From the NCBI GenBank assembly GCA_017483465.1, contig JAFUWN010000012.1, positions 1 to 64,000 on the forward strand: a DNA stretch of 64,000 nucleotides, in the 5' to 3' direction. The DNA comes from Oscillospiraceae bacterium. GTDB lineage: Bacteria; Bacillota; Clostridia; Oscillospirales; Ruminococcaceae. The position numbers and the translations under genes are program-made. Of this stretch, positions 44,276 through 52,732 are shown piece after piece. How positions within the stretch are numbered: position 1 is the stretch's first letter; every line of letters begins with the position of its first letter. A model generated the notes under the pieces. It saw only the letters and a program-made list of their open reading frames with translations. It made no database searches and was not told the origin of the DNA.

Positions 44276-44360
44276 CCTCAAAAACGATTTTTTTTGACAA
44301 TAAAAAGACTTTTCTGTCATACAGGCAACTGACGGATTATATTTTTATTCTGAAAGCAAG

Positions 44361-44388
44361 AACTCCCCTTTGTGAGAAAAGGGGAGTT
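44361..44388 (-). terminator. Hairpin after dapB
   Basis: AACTCCCCTTTG and its partner AAAAGGGGAGTT form a strong stem with a GTGAG loop. The T-run after it on the minus strand is weak (CTTGCTTT), so termination is likely but not certain. Confidence 0.6.
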
Positions 44389-44402
44389 TGAGAAGTATTG
44401 AT

Positions 44403-45164
44403 TTAATCGCTCATAAGAGCACTCATGTCATACATGCCGGTTTTCTGATTTTTCAGGAATACGGCCGCATTGACTGCACCGACAGCGAAGACTTCTTTAG
44501 AAGCCGCACTGTGTGAGAGTGTGATGACTTCATCATGACCGGCAAAAATAATATCATGTTCACCGACAATCGTACCGCCACGGATGGCATGTAAGCCGAT
44601 TTCTGTTTTTTCACGCTTCTGTCTCTTGGAATGTCTGTCATAGACATAATGATACTGCTGATCAAGAGACTGATTTATCGCATCGGCAATCATGAGAGCC
44701 GTACCGCTGGGGGCATCGATTTTCTGATTATGATGTTTCTCGACAATTTCAATATCAAACTGATTTCCCAGAATTGCCGCTGCTTTTTTGGCAAGCTGTA
44801 CCAGCAGGTTAATCCCCAGAGACATATTGAACGAGAAGAACACCGGAATGCGTTCAGAAGCTTTCCTGATCTTAGCAATCTGTTCTTCTGAATAGCCGGT
44901 TGTTGCCAGTACGCACGGAACACCGTTCACAAGGCAGTAATTCAGCAGAGTGTCAAGTACTGCCGGATTGGAAAAATCAATGATCACATCCGGCTTTTCC
45001 GGCAAGGCTGAGAAATCTTGATAGATTTTAAAATCTGCATAAGATTCTGTTCTGAGATCGACTCCGGCAAGGACAGTACAGTCCTCACGGCTTGCGACGG
45101 CCGCCGCAACTGCGTGCCCCATTTTTCCGGAAGCTCCGGAGATAACAATTTTTGTCTGTTCCAT
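44403..45164 (-). CDS. dapB: 4-hydroxy-tetrahydrodipicolinate reductase
   Basis: Reduces the DapA product in lysine/diaminopimelate synthesis. The 253-aa protein has the dinucleotide motif ISGASGKMGHAV at residue 8, DFSNPAVLDTLL, ATTGYSEEQ, the substrate-binding EKHHNQKIDAPSGTAL segment (catalytic His and Lys) near 145, and IRGGTIVGEHDI near 195. Third gene of the lysine-riboswitch operon. Confidence 0.97.
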   Translation of the reverse strand: MEQTKIVISGASGKMGHAVAAAVASREDCTVLAGVDLRTESYADFKIYQDFSALPEKPDVIIDFSNPAVLDTLLNYCLVNGVPCVLATTGYSEEQIAKIRKASERIPVFFSFNMSLGINLLVQLAKKAAAILGNQFDIEIVEKHHNQKIDAPSGTALMIADAINQSLDQQYHYVYDRHSKRQKREKTEIGLHAIRGGTIVGEHDIIFAGHDEVITLSHSAASKEVFAVGAVNAAVFLKNQKTGMYDMSALMSD

Positions 45165-45191
45165 AGCTTTTCTCCTCCTGATGTAAGAAAA

Positions 45192-46094
45192 TTAATCCAC
45201 AACAGAAACAGGCATACCCAGTCTCTGCATTGCAGACATCAGACGGGCAACGTTATCCGTACTCATCTTGGTAAGCGGCATTCTGCACGCTCCGGAAGGC
45301 ATTCCGAGACGGTTCATCGCTTCCTTGACCGGAATCGGGTTCACTTCGCAGAACAGGGAATTGATCAGCTCCAGATATTTCAGCTGCATTTCTCCGGCCT
45401 TCCGGAAATCGTTATTCAGACAGAGCTGTGTGATTTCATGTGTTTCTTTCGGCAGAATATTGGATAATACAGAGATGACACCCTTGCCGCCCAGAGACAT
45501 GATCGGGACAATCATATCATCATTGCCGCTGTAGATATCAATCAGATCACCGCAGACGGCCGCAACCTGTGCAGTATAGCTGATATTGCCGGAAGCTTCC
45601 TTGATAGCGGCGATATTCTTGTGATGAGCCAGCTTTTCTACTGTTTCCACAGCGATATTCATGCCGGTTCTGCCGGGGATATTATAGAGAATAATCGGAA
45701 TCTTGACACTGTTTGCAATGATCGTGAAATGATCCAGCAGGCCTGCCTGTGTGGTCTTGTTATAATAAGGCGTTACTAATAACAAGCCGTCTGCACCGAG
45801 ATTCTGTGCTTCTACAGAGAGTTCAATTGCATAGCGTGTGTCATTGCTGCCTGTTCCGGCGATGACCGGAATTCTGTGATTGGTATAATCCACCGCAAAC
45901 TTGATACACTCACGATGTTCTTCATCGGACATTGTAGAAGATTCTCCGGTCGTACCGCAGATGACAATAGCGTCTGTGCCGTTGTCAATCTGATAGTCGA
46001 TATTTTTTCCGAGACCCTCGTAATTAATAGAGCCGTCAAGATTGAACGGTGTGGTAATGGCAACAGCCGCACCGGTAAAAATCGTATTTTTCAT
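45192..46094 (-). CDS. dapA: 4-hydroxy-tetrahydrodipicolinate synthase
   Basis: Condenses pyruvate with aspartate semialdehyde, the first committed diaminopimelate step. The 300-aa TIM barrel has GTTGESSTM near residue 47, the catalytic tyrosine in ILYNIPGRTGMN near 137, and the Schiff-base lysine in AAIKEASGN near 165. All active-site residues are normal. Confidence 0.97.
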   Translation of the reverse strand: MKNTIFTGAAVAITTPFNLDGSINYEGLGKNIDYQIDNGTDAIVICGTTGESSTMSDEEHRECIKFAVDYTNHRIPVIAGTGSNDTRYAIELSVEAQNLGADGLLLVTPYYNKTTQAGLLDHFTIIANSVKIPIILYNIPGRTGMNIAVETVEKLAHHKNIAAIKEASGNISYTAQVAAVCGDLIDIYSGNDDMIVPIMSLGGKGVISVLSNILPKETHEITQLCLNNDFRKAGEMQLKYLELINSLFCEVNPIPVKEAMNRLGMPSGACRMPLTKMSTDNVARLMSAMQRLGMPVSVVD

Positions 46095-46125
46095 AGCGAA
46101 AACCTCACTTTATGATAATAATAAA

Positions 46126-47205
46126 TTAATCAAAATAGCCCTTTGCAGCGAGTAATTCAGCCAGCAGAACGCCGCCGCCTGCGGCACCTCTGAGCGTATT
46201 GTGAGACAGGCACACAAACTTATAATCATACTGTGTATCTTCACGGAGACGGCCGACAGAAACTGCCATACCGCCCTCAAGCATTCTGTCAAGTTTTGCC
46301 TGCGGTCTGTTGTCTTCTGTGAAATAATGAATAAACTGCTTCGGAGCAGAAGGCAGCTCCAGTTCCTGCGGAACACCCTTGAATTCTTCCCAGAGCTTCA
46401 GGATTTCTTCTTTAGAGGGCTTATTTTCAAAGCTTACAAATACTGCCGCAGTATGGCCGTTGGAAACCGGCACACGCAGACACTGTGTTGTAATATTGGG
46501 AGTTTCTGCCTTGACGATCTGGCCGTTCTTGATTTCTCCCCATACTTTGAGCGGTTCCTGTTCGGATTTTTCTTCTTCACCGCCGATGAACGGGATTAAA
46601 TTATCCACCATTTCCGGCCATGTCTCGAAAGTTTTTCCTGCTCCGGAGATTGCCTGATAGGTGCAGGCCAGCACGTTCTTGAGGCCGAATTTTCTCAGCG
46701 GGTGCAGAGCCGGGACATAGCTCTGAATCGAGCAGTTGGATTTTACGGCGATAAAGCCCTTTTTCGTACCGAGTCTCTTTCTCTGGGATTCGATAATTTC
46801 GATATGTTCCGGGTTCAGTTCCGGCACAACCATAGGCACGTCAGGGGTAAATCTGTGGGCAGAGTTATTGGAAATCACAGGGCATTCAGCTTTTGCGTAG
46901 CGTTCTTCGAGGGCTTTGATTTCCTCTTTTTTCATATCGACAGCACAGAACACGAAATCTACCTGAGAAACGATTTCATTCATATCGGCATTCAGATCTT
47001 TCACGATCATAGATTTCAGATTTTCCGGGATAGGTTCTGTCATAGCCCATTTTGCACCGGCGGCTTCTTCGTAGGTTTTGCCTGCACTTCTGGGAGAAGC
47101 GGCCAATACGGTAACGTTAAACCACGGATGATTGGCGAGCAGAGTAGCAAATCTCTGGCCGACCATACCTGTTGCACCTAAAATTCCGACTTTGTACTGT
47201 TTCAT
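46126..47205 (-). CDS. asd: Aspartate-semialdehyde dehydrogenase
   Basis: Makes aspartate semialdehyde for lysine, threonine and methionine. The 359-aa protein has the NADP motif GILGATGMVGQRFATLL at residue 8. The catalytic cysteine is in KSNCSIQSYVPALHP near residue 156, and VPVSNGHTAAV and the C-terminal LRGAAGGGVLLAELLA follow. The Ser-Ile-Gln after the cysteine places it in the archaeal/fungal-like Asd subgroup also seen in Clostridia. First gene after the lysine riboswitch. Confidence 0.95.
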   Translation of the reverse strand: MKQYKVGILGATGMVGQRFATLLANHPWFNVTVLAASPRSAGKTYEEAAGAKWAMTEPIPENLKSMIVKDLNADMNEIVSQVDFVFCAVDMKKEEIKALEERYAKAECPVISNNSAHRFTPDVPMVVPELNPEHIEIIESQRKRLGTKKGFIAVKSNCSIQSYVPALHPLRKFGLKNVLACTYQAISGAGKTFETWPEMVDNLIPFIGGEEEKSEQEPLKVWGEIKNGQIVKAETPNITTQCLRVPVSNGHTAAVFVSFENKPSKEEILKLWEEFKGVPQELELPSAPKQFIHYFTEDNRPQAKLDRMLEGGMAVSVGRLREDTQYDYKFVCLSHNTLRGAAGGGVLLAELLAAKGYFD

Positions 47206-47263
47206 AACTGCATGACTCCTTTTAATTTAATTAATTTAATTAATTTAAGAAATTAAATCTATG

Positions 47264-47298
47264 AAAATAAATGAACCGGCTTGAAAACCGGTTCATCA
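47264..47298 (-). terminator. Terminator of the lysine riboswitch
   Basis: Minus-strand GATGAACCGG and CCGGTTCAT pair around TTTTCAAG, followed by TTATTTT. The 5' arm overlaps CACATGATG, which is complementary to CATCATGTG inside the aptamer. Confidence 0.85.
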
Positions 47299-47324
47299 TG
47301 TGCTATAATAGAAATACAGGCAGA

Positions 47325-47505
47325 CCCTGCCGATAGCTCTCCATCAACACATGATGACAGTGCAGGACTTGTTCAGCCAGGCACCAGAAACGGAATTTGT
47401 TCAGAAAACGCCGTATCTTCGGCGGTCTTGCCTTTTGCCGTTCGTCAGGGAACCGAACTTTCTCAGAACAGTGACTCATCTTGACCGCACCTCTATCTTC
47501 ATAGT
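47325..47505 (-). ncRNA. Lysine riboswitch (L box)
   Basis: The minus strand has the L-box signatures: GATAGAGGTGCGG at the 5' P1 side, CAAGATGAGTCACTG, AACGGCAAAAGGCAAGACCGCCGAAG, GTGCCTGGCTGAACAAGTCCTGCAC, and TGGAGAGCTATC closing P1. It precedes asd-dapA-dapB, and lysine would terminate transcription before asd. About 58 bp of AT-rich repeat (TTAATT units, 47219-47250) separates the terminator from asd. Confidence 0.97.
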
Positions 47506-47508
47506 ACT

Positions 47509-47537
47509 ATCATAGCATGATTTGACTTATTTGTCAA
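47509..47537 (-). promoter_or_regulatory. Sigma-A promoter of the lysine operon
   Basis: Minus-strand TTGACA (47537-47532) and TATGAT (47514-47509) with a 17-bp spacer, just before the riboswitch P1 strand. Confidence 0.85.
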
Positions 47538-47585
47538 TAGCTATTTTTAAATTTTTTATTAATTTTATGAAAGAAGGATGTTATT

Positions 47586-48617
47586 ATGCAGAAATCAGAT
47601 TTTTATTATGACTTACCGGAAGAACTGATCGCCCAGCACCCTGCTGAACCGAGAAACAGTTCCCGTATGATGGCCGTCAGCAGAGCAACAGGGGAGATAC
47701 AGCATTTACATTTCTATGATCTGGGGAAATTGCTGAAACCGGGGGATTTGCTTGTCATGAATGATTCCCGGGTGCTTCCGGCCAGACTCTACGGAGAAAA
47801 GGAAAATACAGGCAGTTTTGTCGAATTTCTGCTTCTGAATCAGATTGCTGACAAACAGTGGGAGATCATCTGCCGTCCCGGTAAAAAATGCAAACCCGGT
47901 GCAAGATTCCGCTTCGGAAACGGCAGACTGCTCGCCGAAATACTCGAAATCAAAGAAGACGGCAACAGAATTGTCAGATTCGAGTGCGAGGGGAATTTCT
48001 ATACTGCTCTTGAAGAAGTCGGACAAATGCCGCTTCCGCCTTATATTACCGAAAAACTGGAAGACAAAGAACGCTATCAGACTGTTTATTCCAGAGAATT
48101 AGGCTCGGCGGCCGCTCCGACTGCCGGACTGCATTTCACAAAAGAAATGCTCTCTGACTTGCAGAACCAGGGTGTGAATCTGGCATATGTCACGCTTCAT
48201 GTCGGACTCGGAACGTTCCGGCCTGTGAAAGAAAATGACATTCTCAAACATCATATGCATACAGAACATTTTATGCTGCCGCAGAAAACAGCTGATCTGA
48301 TCAATCAGACCAAGAAAAACGGCGGACGTGTGATCTCAGTCGGAACAACTTCATGCAGAACGCTTGAATCTGCCGCTCAGAGATGTCCTGACGGCCTGAC
48401 GGCCTGTGAGGGCGATACAGATATATTTATCTATCCGGGCTATGAATTTCAGGTCATTGACGGTCTGATTACCAATTTTCATCTTCCGGAATCGACTCTG
48501 ATCATGCTTGTTTCGGCCTTTATGGGCTATGAACATACTATGCAGGCATATCAGACCGCCGTAAAAGAGAAATATCGCTTTTTCTCGTTCGGAGATTCCA
48601 TGTTGATTGCGGATTAA
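47586..48617 (+). CDS. queA: S-adenosylmethionine:tRNA ribosyltransferase-isomerase
   Basis: Adds the epoxy-cyclopentane ring of queuosine in tRNA. The 343-aa protein has the DFYYDLPEELIAQHPAEPR opening, MNDSRVLPARLYG near residue 59, the SAAPTAGLHFT motif near 176, and ITNFHLPESTLIMLVSAF near 297. An AGAAGG site precedes the ATG. It is divergent from the lysine operon. tgt, often next to queA, is not present. Confidence 0.97.
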   Translation: MQKSDFYYDLPEELIAQHPAEPRNSSRMMAVSRATGEIQHLHFYDLGKLLKPGDLLVMNDSRVLPARLYGEKENTGSFVEFLLLNQIADKQWEIICRPGKKCKPGARFRFGNGRLLAEILEIKEDGNRIVRFECEGNFYTALEEVGQMPLPPYITEKLEDKERYQTVYSRELGSAAAPTAGLHFTKEMLSDLQNQGVNLAYVTLHVGLGTFRPVKENDILKHHMHTEHFMLPQKTADLINQTKKNGGRVISVGTTSCRTLESAAQRCPDGLTACEGDTDIFIYPGYEFQVIDGLITNFHLPESTLIMLVSAFMGYEHTMQAYQTAVKEKYRFFSFGDSMLIAD

Positions 48618-48710
48618 AAAAATTTTTTATTTTTTTCTGAAAATCACTTAGTGTTTTCCTGTGCTCAGTCCGTCTAAGTAGTGAAAGCCCCAGAAAGGAG
48701 TTATCCAGTT

Positions 48711-49259
48711 ATGGAAAACGGTGCCCGTAGCTACCGCCGTTTCCTTGCCGGAGATGACAGCGGTATGGTCGATCTGATTAAAGAATATAAAGACGGCCTG
48801 CTGTTGTATCTAAGCAGTTTTACTCACTCTCTTTCAGACGCAGAAGACTGCGTACAGGAAACTTTTATCAAGCTTGCCATTAAAAAGCCGAAATTCAAAG
48901 AAAAATCTTCTTTCAAGACCTGGCTCTATGCCATCGGCAGAAATGTCACAAGAGATATGCTCCGCAGACACCGGGTTTCTGTTCCGATGGATGATCTGGC
49001 AGAACTCGCTGATCTGCATGATCTGGAGCAGGAGTATCTTATAGAAGAACAGAAAATCGCCGTACATAAGGCCATCCGGAATCTGAAACAGGACTATCAG
49101 CAGGTACTTTCCCTTGCTTATTTTGAAGAATTCAGCAACCCGGAAATTGCTCTGATCATGCGGAAAACCAGAAAGCAAGTCGAAAATCTTCTGTACAATG
49201 CAAAGAAAGCTCTGAAAGCAGAACTCGAAAAGGAAGGCGTTGGCTATGAAGAATTATAA
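48711..49259 (+). CDS. ECF-type RNA polymerase sigma factor
   Basis: The 182-aa protein has region 2 (DAEDCVQETFIKLAIKKPKF, with TWLYAIGRNVTRDMLRRHR) and region 4 (LSLAYFEEFSNPEIALIMRKTRKQVENLLYNA, read as a helix-turn-helix). Start: the ATG at 48711 has AAGGAG 10 nt upstream, whereas the GTG at 48681 has none. The sequence CCGTCTAAG just upstream (about 48670-48678) looks like an ECF-type -10 element and hints at autoregulation. The next gene overlaps by 14 bp and encodes a membrane protein, the usual arrangement for an anti-sigma factor. Confidence 0.9.
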   Translation: MENGARSYRRFLAGDDSGMVDLIKEYKDGLLLYLSSFTHSLSDAEDCVQETFIKLAIKKPKFKEKSSFKTWLYAIGRNVTRDMLRRHRVSVPMDDLAELADLHDLEQEYLIEEQKIAVHKAIRNLKQDYQQVLSLAYFEEFSNPEIALIMRKTRKQVENLLYNAKKALKAELEKEGVGYEEL

Positions 49260-50235
49260 ACAAATGGCAGAGGCTGTCTTATCTGCCCGTGATGACTACC
49301 TGCGGAAAAAACAGCTTGCTTTCCGGTATGTGCCTGTGATGGCAAGTTTCAGCTTTGCGGTGCTGATCGGTCTGCATATCTGGCAGGAGAAAGAAAAACT
49401 TCCGGAAATCCAGAAAATTCCGGAACTTGTCACAGAGTCAGAGTCTGCAATCATCAGTCCGACAGAAGCAGAAACAGAAAAAATAACAACAGCAGAAAGC
49501 CTCCCGGAAATTATTGTTACAGAAAGCAGTCCTGAATCTCAGCTGACTGAAATTCCTGAAACTGAAACAAATTCTGCTCCTGCTGAAAGCATGATCACAG
49601 AACAGACAGAAACCAGTCCAGAATCAGAACAGGAAACAGAAATCATTCCGGTGATCATCCGGCCTGAAACTCCCTCTCCGGAACCGGAACCCGTTCAGCC
49701 GGAAACATCTGCTGAAATTCTCAGCCCTGAAACAGAAACAGAAACCAGAACACAGATTCAAATTACCGTTCCGGCTGAAATTCCGGAAATTCCCGAAACT
49801 TCTGAATCTTCCGGAGAAACACAGGAATCTGTCATCCCCTGCGAAGAACCCGAAGAACCTGATACATTTCAGGAAGAAGCCGGCGGAATTTCTGATCAGA
49901 CGGGAATTGTTTCCAGAATCTTTCTGCATTCGGTTTTGAATACGGACGGAAGTACCCAGGCGGCTCAAGATACGGTATTCTGTTCGACAGGGTATCACGT
50001 TCCGGAAGCTCTCGTCAGTGACTGGTTTGATACCGTAGATGTGAATTTAATCTATCCGGACGGCTCTGTCAGATTACTTGAAAATATCGGAAATGCCTAT
50101 CTTGTGAAAAATACTCCCTATGGGAAATTAGCGGCTGTCCGGTTCGAGGGTGAAGAAGTTTATTATCTGTTCCGGAGCGAGGAGCTGGACACAGAAGAAT
50201 TTCAGAAACTGCTTTCTGAATCCGGAATTCTATGA
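49246..50235 (+). CDS. Membrane partner of the sigma factor (possible anti-sigma factor)
   Basis: A 329-aa protein. It has a short cytoplasmic N-terminus (about 25 residues), a membrane helix at about residues 27-45, a long Glu/Thr/Pro/Ser-rich extracellular stretch (about 50-210), and a folded outer domain of about 115 residues (VSRIFLHSVLNTDG...YYLFRSEELD). The inner part is too short for a ZAS-type zinc anti-sigma domain, and no HxxxCxxC is seen. Overlap with the sigma gene supports a regulatory partnership, but this is inference. An AAGGAAGG site is 8 nt before the ATG. Confidence 0.6.
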   Translation: MKNYKQMAEAVLSARDDYLRKKQLAFRYVPVMASFSFAVLIGLHIWQEKEKLPEIQKIPELVTESESAIISPTEAETEKITTAESLPEIIVTESSPESQLTEIPETETNSAPAESMITEQTETSPESEQETEIIPVIIRPETPSPEPEPVQPETSAEILSPETETETRTQIQITVPAEIPEIPETSESSGETQESVIPCEEPEEPDTFQEEAGGISDQTGIVSRIFLHSVLNTDGSTQAAQDTVFCSTGYHVPEALVSDWFDTVDVNLIYPDGSVRLLENIGNAYLVKNTPYGKLAAVRFEGEEVYYLFRSEELDTEEFQKLLSESGIL

Positions 50236-50267
50236 AACGGATTGTCGGTCTGAATGAGTAAAACTAT

Positions 50268-50299
50268 TACTGTCAGAACTTTGGCGGATTCTGACAGTA
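50268..50299 (+). terminator. Hairpin between the sigma operon and the serpin gene
   Basis: CTGTCAGAA pairs with TTCTGACAG around CTTTGGCGGA, followed by TATTTATAAAA. It is probably a leaky terminator. Confidence 0.55.
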
Positions 50300-50339
50300 T
50301 TTATAAAATTTATCAAATATTTTAATGAGGTGATTTGTT

Positions 50340-52592
50340 ATGAAAAAAACAAGAATTTTTGCAGGTCTTACCGCTCTGCTGTGCTGCTTCCAGGCCGGAT
50401 TTGCCATGTCCTGCCCGGCAGAGGCTCTCACAGTCGTTGAGATGACAACAGAGAACGAATCAGAAACTTATGTGATCGAAGAAGAATCCGAATCAACAGG
50501 CCTTTCAGCAGAAGAAATGGACGCCTATTATCAGGTATACGGAGCGATTAAAGATTTTATCAGTAACAATCAGCTGACAAAATGCGGTCTGTTTGATGAC
50601 TCTGCTTATCTGACAATTGAAGTTTCTGTCAGCTATTACCCTGCCGGATGTTTCGGAGAAACAGAAGAATCTATCGCAGAAGCCAAGAATCAGCTCGAAC
50701 AGGTCAGAACTTTCTGCGAAGAACAGGGCTTTACAGAACAGTATCAGATCAGATTCAATGCCTATCAGTATGAAATTGCTGTCGAAATTCCAGAGGGTGA
50801 AACACAGGAAACTACAGAACTCACTGACGAAGCTTCTGAAAATTCTGAAATGCAGGCCGTCTGCGAAGAAATCAGGAGTTTTATCAAAACCAATCAGCTG
50901 AAAGGCTGTAATGCAGTTGTATATGATTCTGTGATTCATGTGGAATCCTGCCGTACATTCGGCTGGTCGGAAGAGCAGGGCTATTATGTCCTCACAGATG
51001 TTTCTGTTGCTACCGAGGAAGAAGCTCAGGCTCAGCTTGATCAGATCAAGGCTTTCTGCGAAGAACAGGGCTATACTGAAAACTATCCGTTTGATTTCTT
51101 TACTTCTGAAATCGCTATGGAGGGAGAAGCCGGCTCTGCTCAGGAAGAAAACGGAACACAACCCTCTTCTGAAATCGTTACGGAATTCAAAGCCGGTGAT
51201 GTCAATCTTGATCATACAATCAATGTGCTGGATGTGATTACAATCAACAGAGCCATCTTAGGCAAGGACATCCTGACAGGTATGCAGAATCAGACTGCTG
51301 ATATGAATCAGGACGGCAGTATAGATTCTTCCGATTCTCTGGCGATTCTGAAATATATTGTCGGTATCGCTGAAACAAGTGAAGAAAAAGAAGCAATCCT
51401 GAAAGCCGTCAATTTAGGAGCTTCCGTACAGTCCGAAACCGTAGAGGGGAAACAGCTTGATCAGAATTTTATCACTGCTCAGACTGGTTTCTATCTTGAT
51501 ATTCTCAAACATGCCGAGAAAACCTCTCCGGAAGAAAATGTCTTAGTATCGCCGTATTCTGTCATGCAGGCTCTTGCGATGACCGCTAACGGTGCTGACA
51601 GTCAGACCCGTTCCGAAATGGAATCAGCTCTCGGCGGAATCGCTCTGGATGATCTGAATCAGTATTTATATACCCAGAGAGTCAATCAGCCGAATAATGA
51701 AAAATGCAAGCTCTCGACTGCGAATTCGATCTGGTATCGTCAGGATGGAAATAATTTAAATATCTCTCAGAATTTCTTGCAGACCAATGCGAATTATTAT
51801 GCCGCTGACGCTTTTTCCGCTCCGTTTGATGATTCTACTGTGAAAGACATCAATACATGGGTCGATCAGAAAACAGATCATATGATTAATAAACTGATTG
51901 ATAATATCGCTGATGATGTGATGTTATATCTGATCAATGCGGTCGCCTTTGACGGAAAATGGATTGATCAGTATGATATATTCTCTGTACATGAAAAAGA
52001 GTTCACCGCTCTGGATGGCTCTGCTCAGACAGTCGATATGATGTATTCCGATGATGAAAATTATTATCTCGAAGATGAAAATGCAACCGGATTCTATAAA
52101 TATTATCAGGGCGGACGTTATGCTTTTGCGGCTCTGCTTCCGAATGAGGGTGTTTCTGTGGATGACTATGTTTCCGGCCTGACGGCGGATTCGTTACATC
52201 AGACACTTGCGAATCCGGAGCGTATCGAAACACATACAGCTATTCCGAAATTCAGCTATGATTATGATATTCTGCTGAATGATACTTTGCAGGATATGGG
52301 TATGCAGACAGCTTTTGAACCCCATTATGCTGACTTCTCTGATATGGCCGCTCTGCCGGACGGAAGAAATTTATATATCGGCCGTGTGCTTCATAAGACT
52401 CATATCGAGATGACAGAAGCCGGAACGAAAGCCGCCGCTGTGACAGCTGTGGAAGTTTGTGCAGAATCTGCAATCGAAGTACCGCCTCAGTACAAGACCG
52501 TTTATCTTGATCGGCCTTTTGTTTACATGATCGTAGATACAGAAAATTATCTTCCTGTCTTTATGGGAACTGTCAAGAGTATCGAAAAATAA
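50340..52592 (+). CDS. Secreted dockerin-bearing serpin with duplicated N-terminal domain
   Basis: A 750-aa protein with a signal peptide (1-29). Two related ~95-residue units follow (about 58-150 and 168-262); both have an FI..NQL start and a Q(I/V)(K/R)xFCEEQG(F/Y)TExY core, and I do not recognise the family. A type I dockerin lies at about 284-345 (AGDVNLDHTINVLDVI and ADMNQDGSIDSSDSLA). A full serpin follows from about 375. The reactive-centre loop begins EAGTKAAAVTAVEV (about 693-706); small residues in the hinge suggest an inhibitory serpin, with the scissile bond near CAES. Dockerin serpins are known from clostridial cellulosomes and are thought to protect them from proteases. The gene lies directly after the sigma/membrane-partner pair. 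Confidence 0.92.
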   Translation: MKKTRIFAGLTALLCCFQAGFAMSCPAEALTVVEMTTENESETYVIEEESESTGLSAEEMDAYYQVYGAIKDFISNNQLTKCGLFDDSAYLTIEVSVSYYPAGCFGETEESIAEAKNQLEQVRTFCEEQGFTEQYQIRFNAYQYEIAVEIPEGETQETTELTDEASENSEMQAVCEEIRSFIKTNQLKGCNAVVYDSVIHVESCRTFGWSEEQGYYVLTDVSVATEEEAQAQLDQIKAFCEEQGYTENYPFDFFTSEIAMEGEAGSAQEENGTQPSSEIVTEFKAGDVNLDHTINVLDVITINRAILGKDILTGMQNQTADMNQDGSIDSSDSLAILKYIVGIAETSEEKEAILKAVNLGASVQSETVEGKQLDQNFITAQTGFYLDILKHAEKTSPEENVLVSPYSVMQALAMTANGADSQTRSEMESALGGIALDDLNQYLYTQRVNQPNNEKCKLSTANSIWYRQDGNNLNISQNFLQTNANYYAADAFSAPFDDSTVKDINTWVDQKTDHMINKLIDNIADDVMLYLINAVAFDGKWIDQYDIFSVHEKEFTALDGSAQTVDMMYSDDENYYLEDENATGFYKYYQGGRYAFAALLPNEGVSVDDYVSGLTADSLHQTLANPERIETHTAIPKFSYDYDILLNDTLQDMGMQTAFEPHYADFSDMAALPDGRNLYIGRVLHKTHIEMTEAGTKAAAVTAVEVCAESAIEVPPQYKTVYLDRPFVYMIVDTENYLPVFMGTVKSIEK

Positions 52593-52634
52593 ATAAAATT
52601 TAACTCTCCTTAAAATATATTTATATTCCAGAAA

Positions 52635-52665
52635 GAAGCCTGTCTCCGGACGGGTTTCTTTTTTT
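52635..52665 (+). terminator. Terminator after the serpin gene
   Basis: GAAGCCTGTC (52635-52644) pairs with GACGGGTTTC (52649-52658) and is followed by seven T. Confidence 0.9.
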
Positions 52666-52732
52666 ATCTGTATTCATAATACGGACATGCTCTGCATAAG
52701 ATGAAACAAAAGCAGAAAGGATGTGCAGAAGC

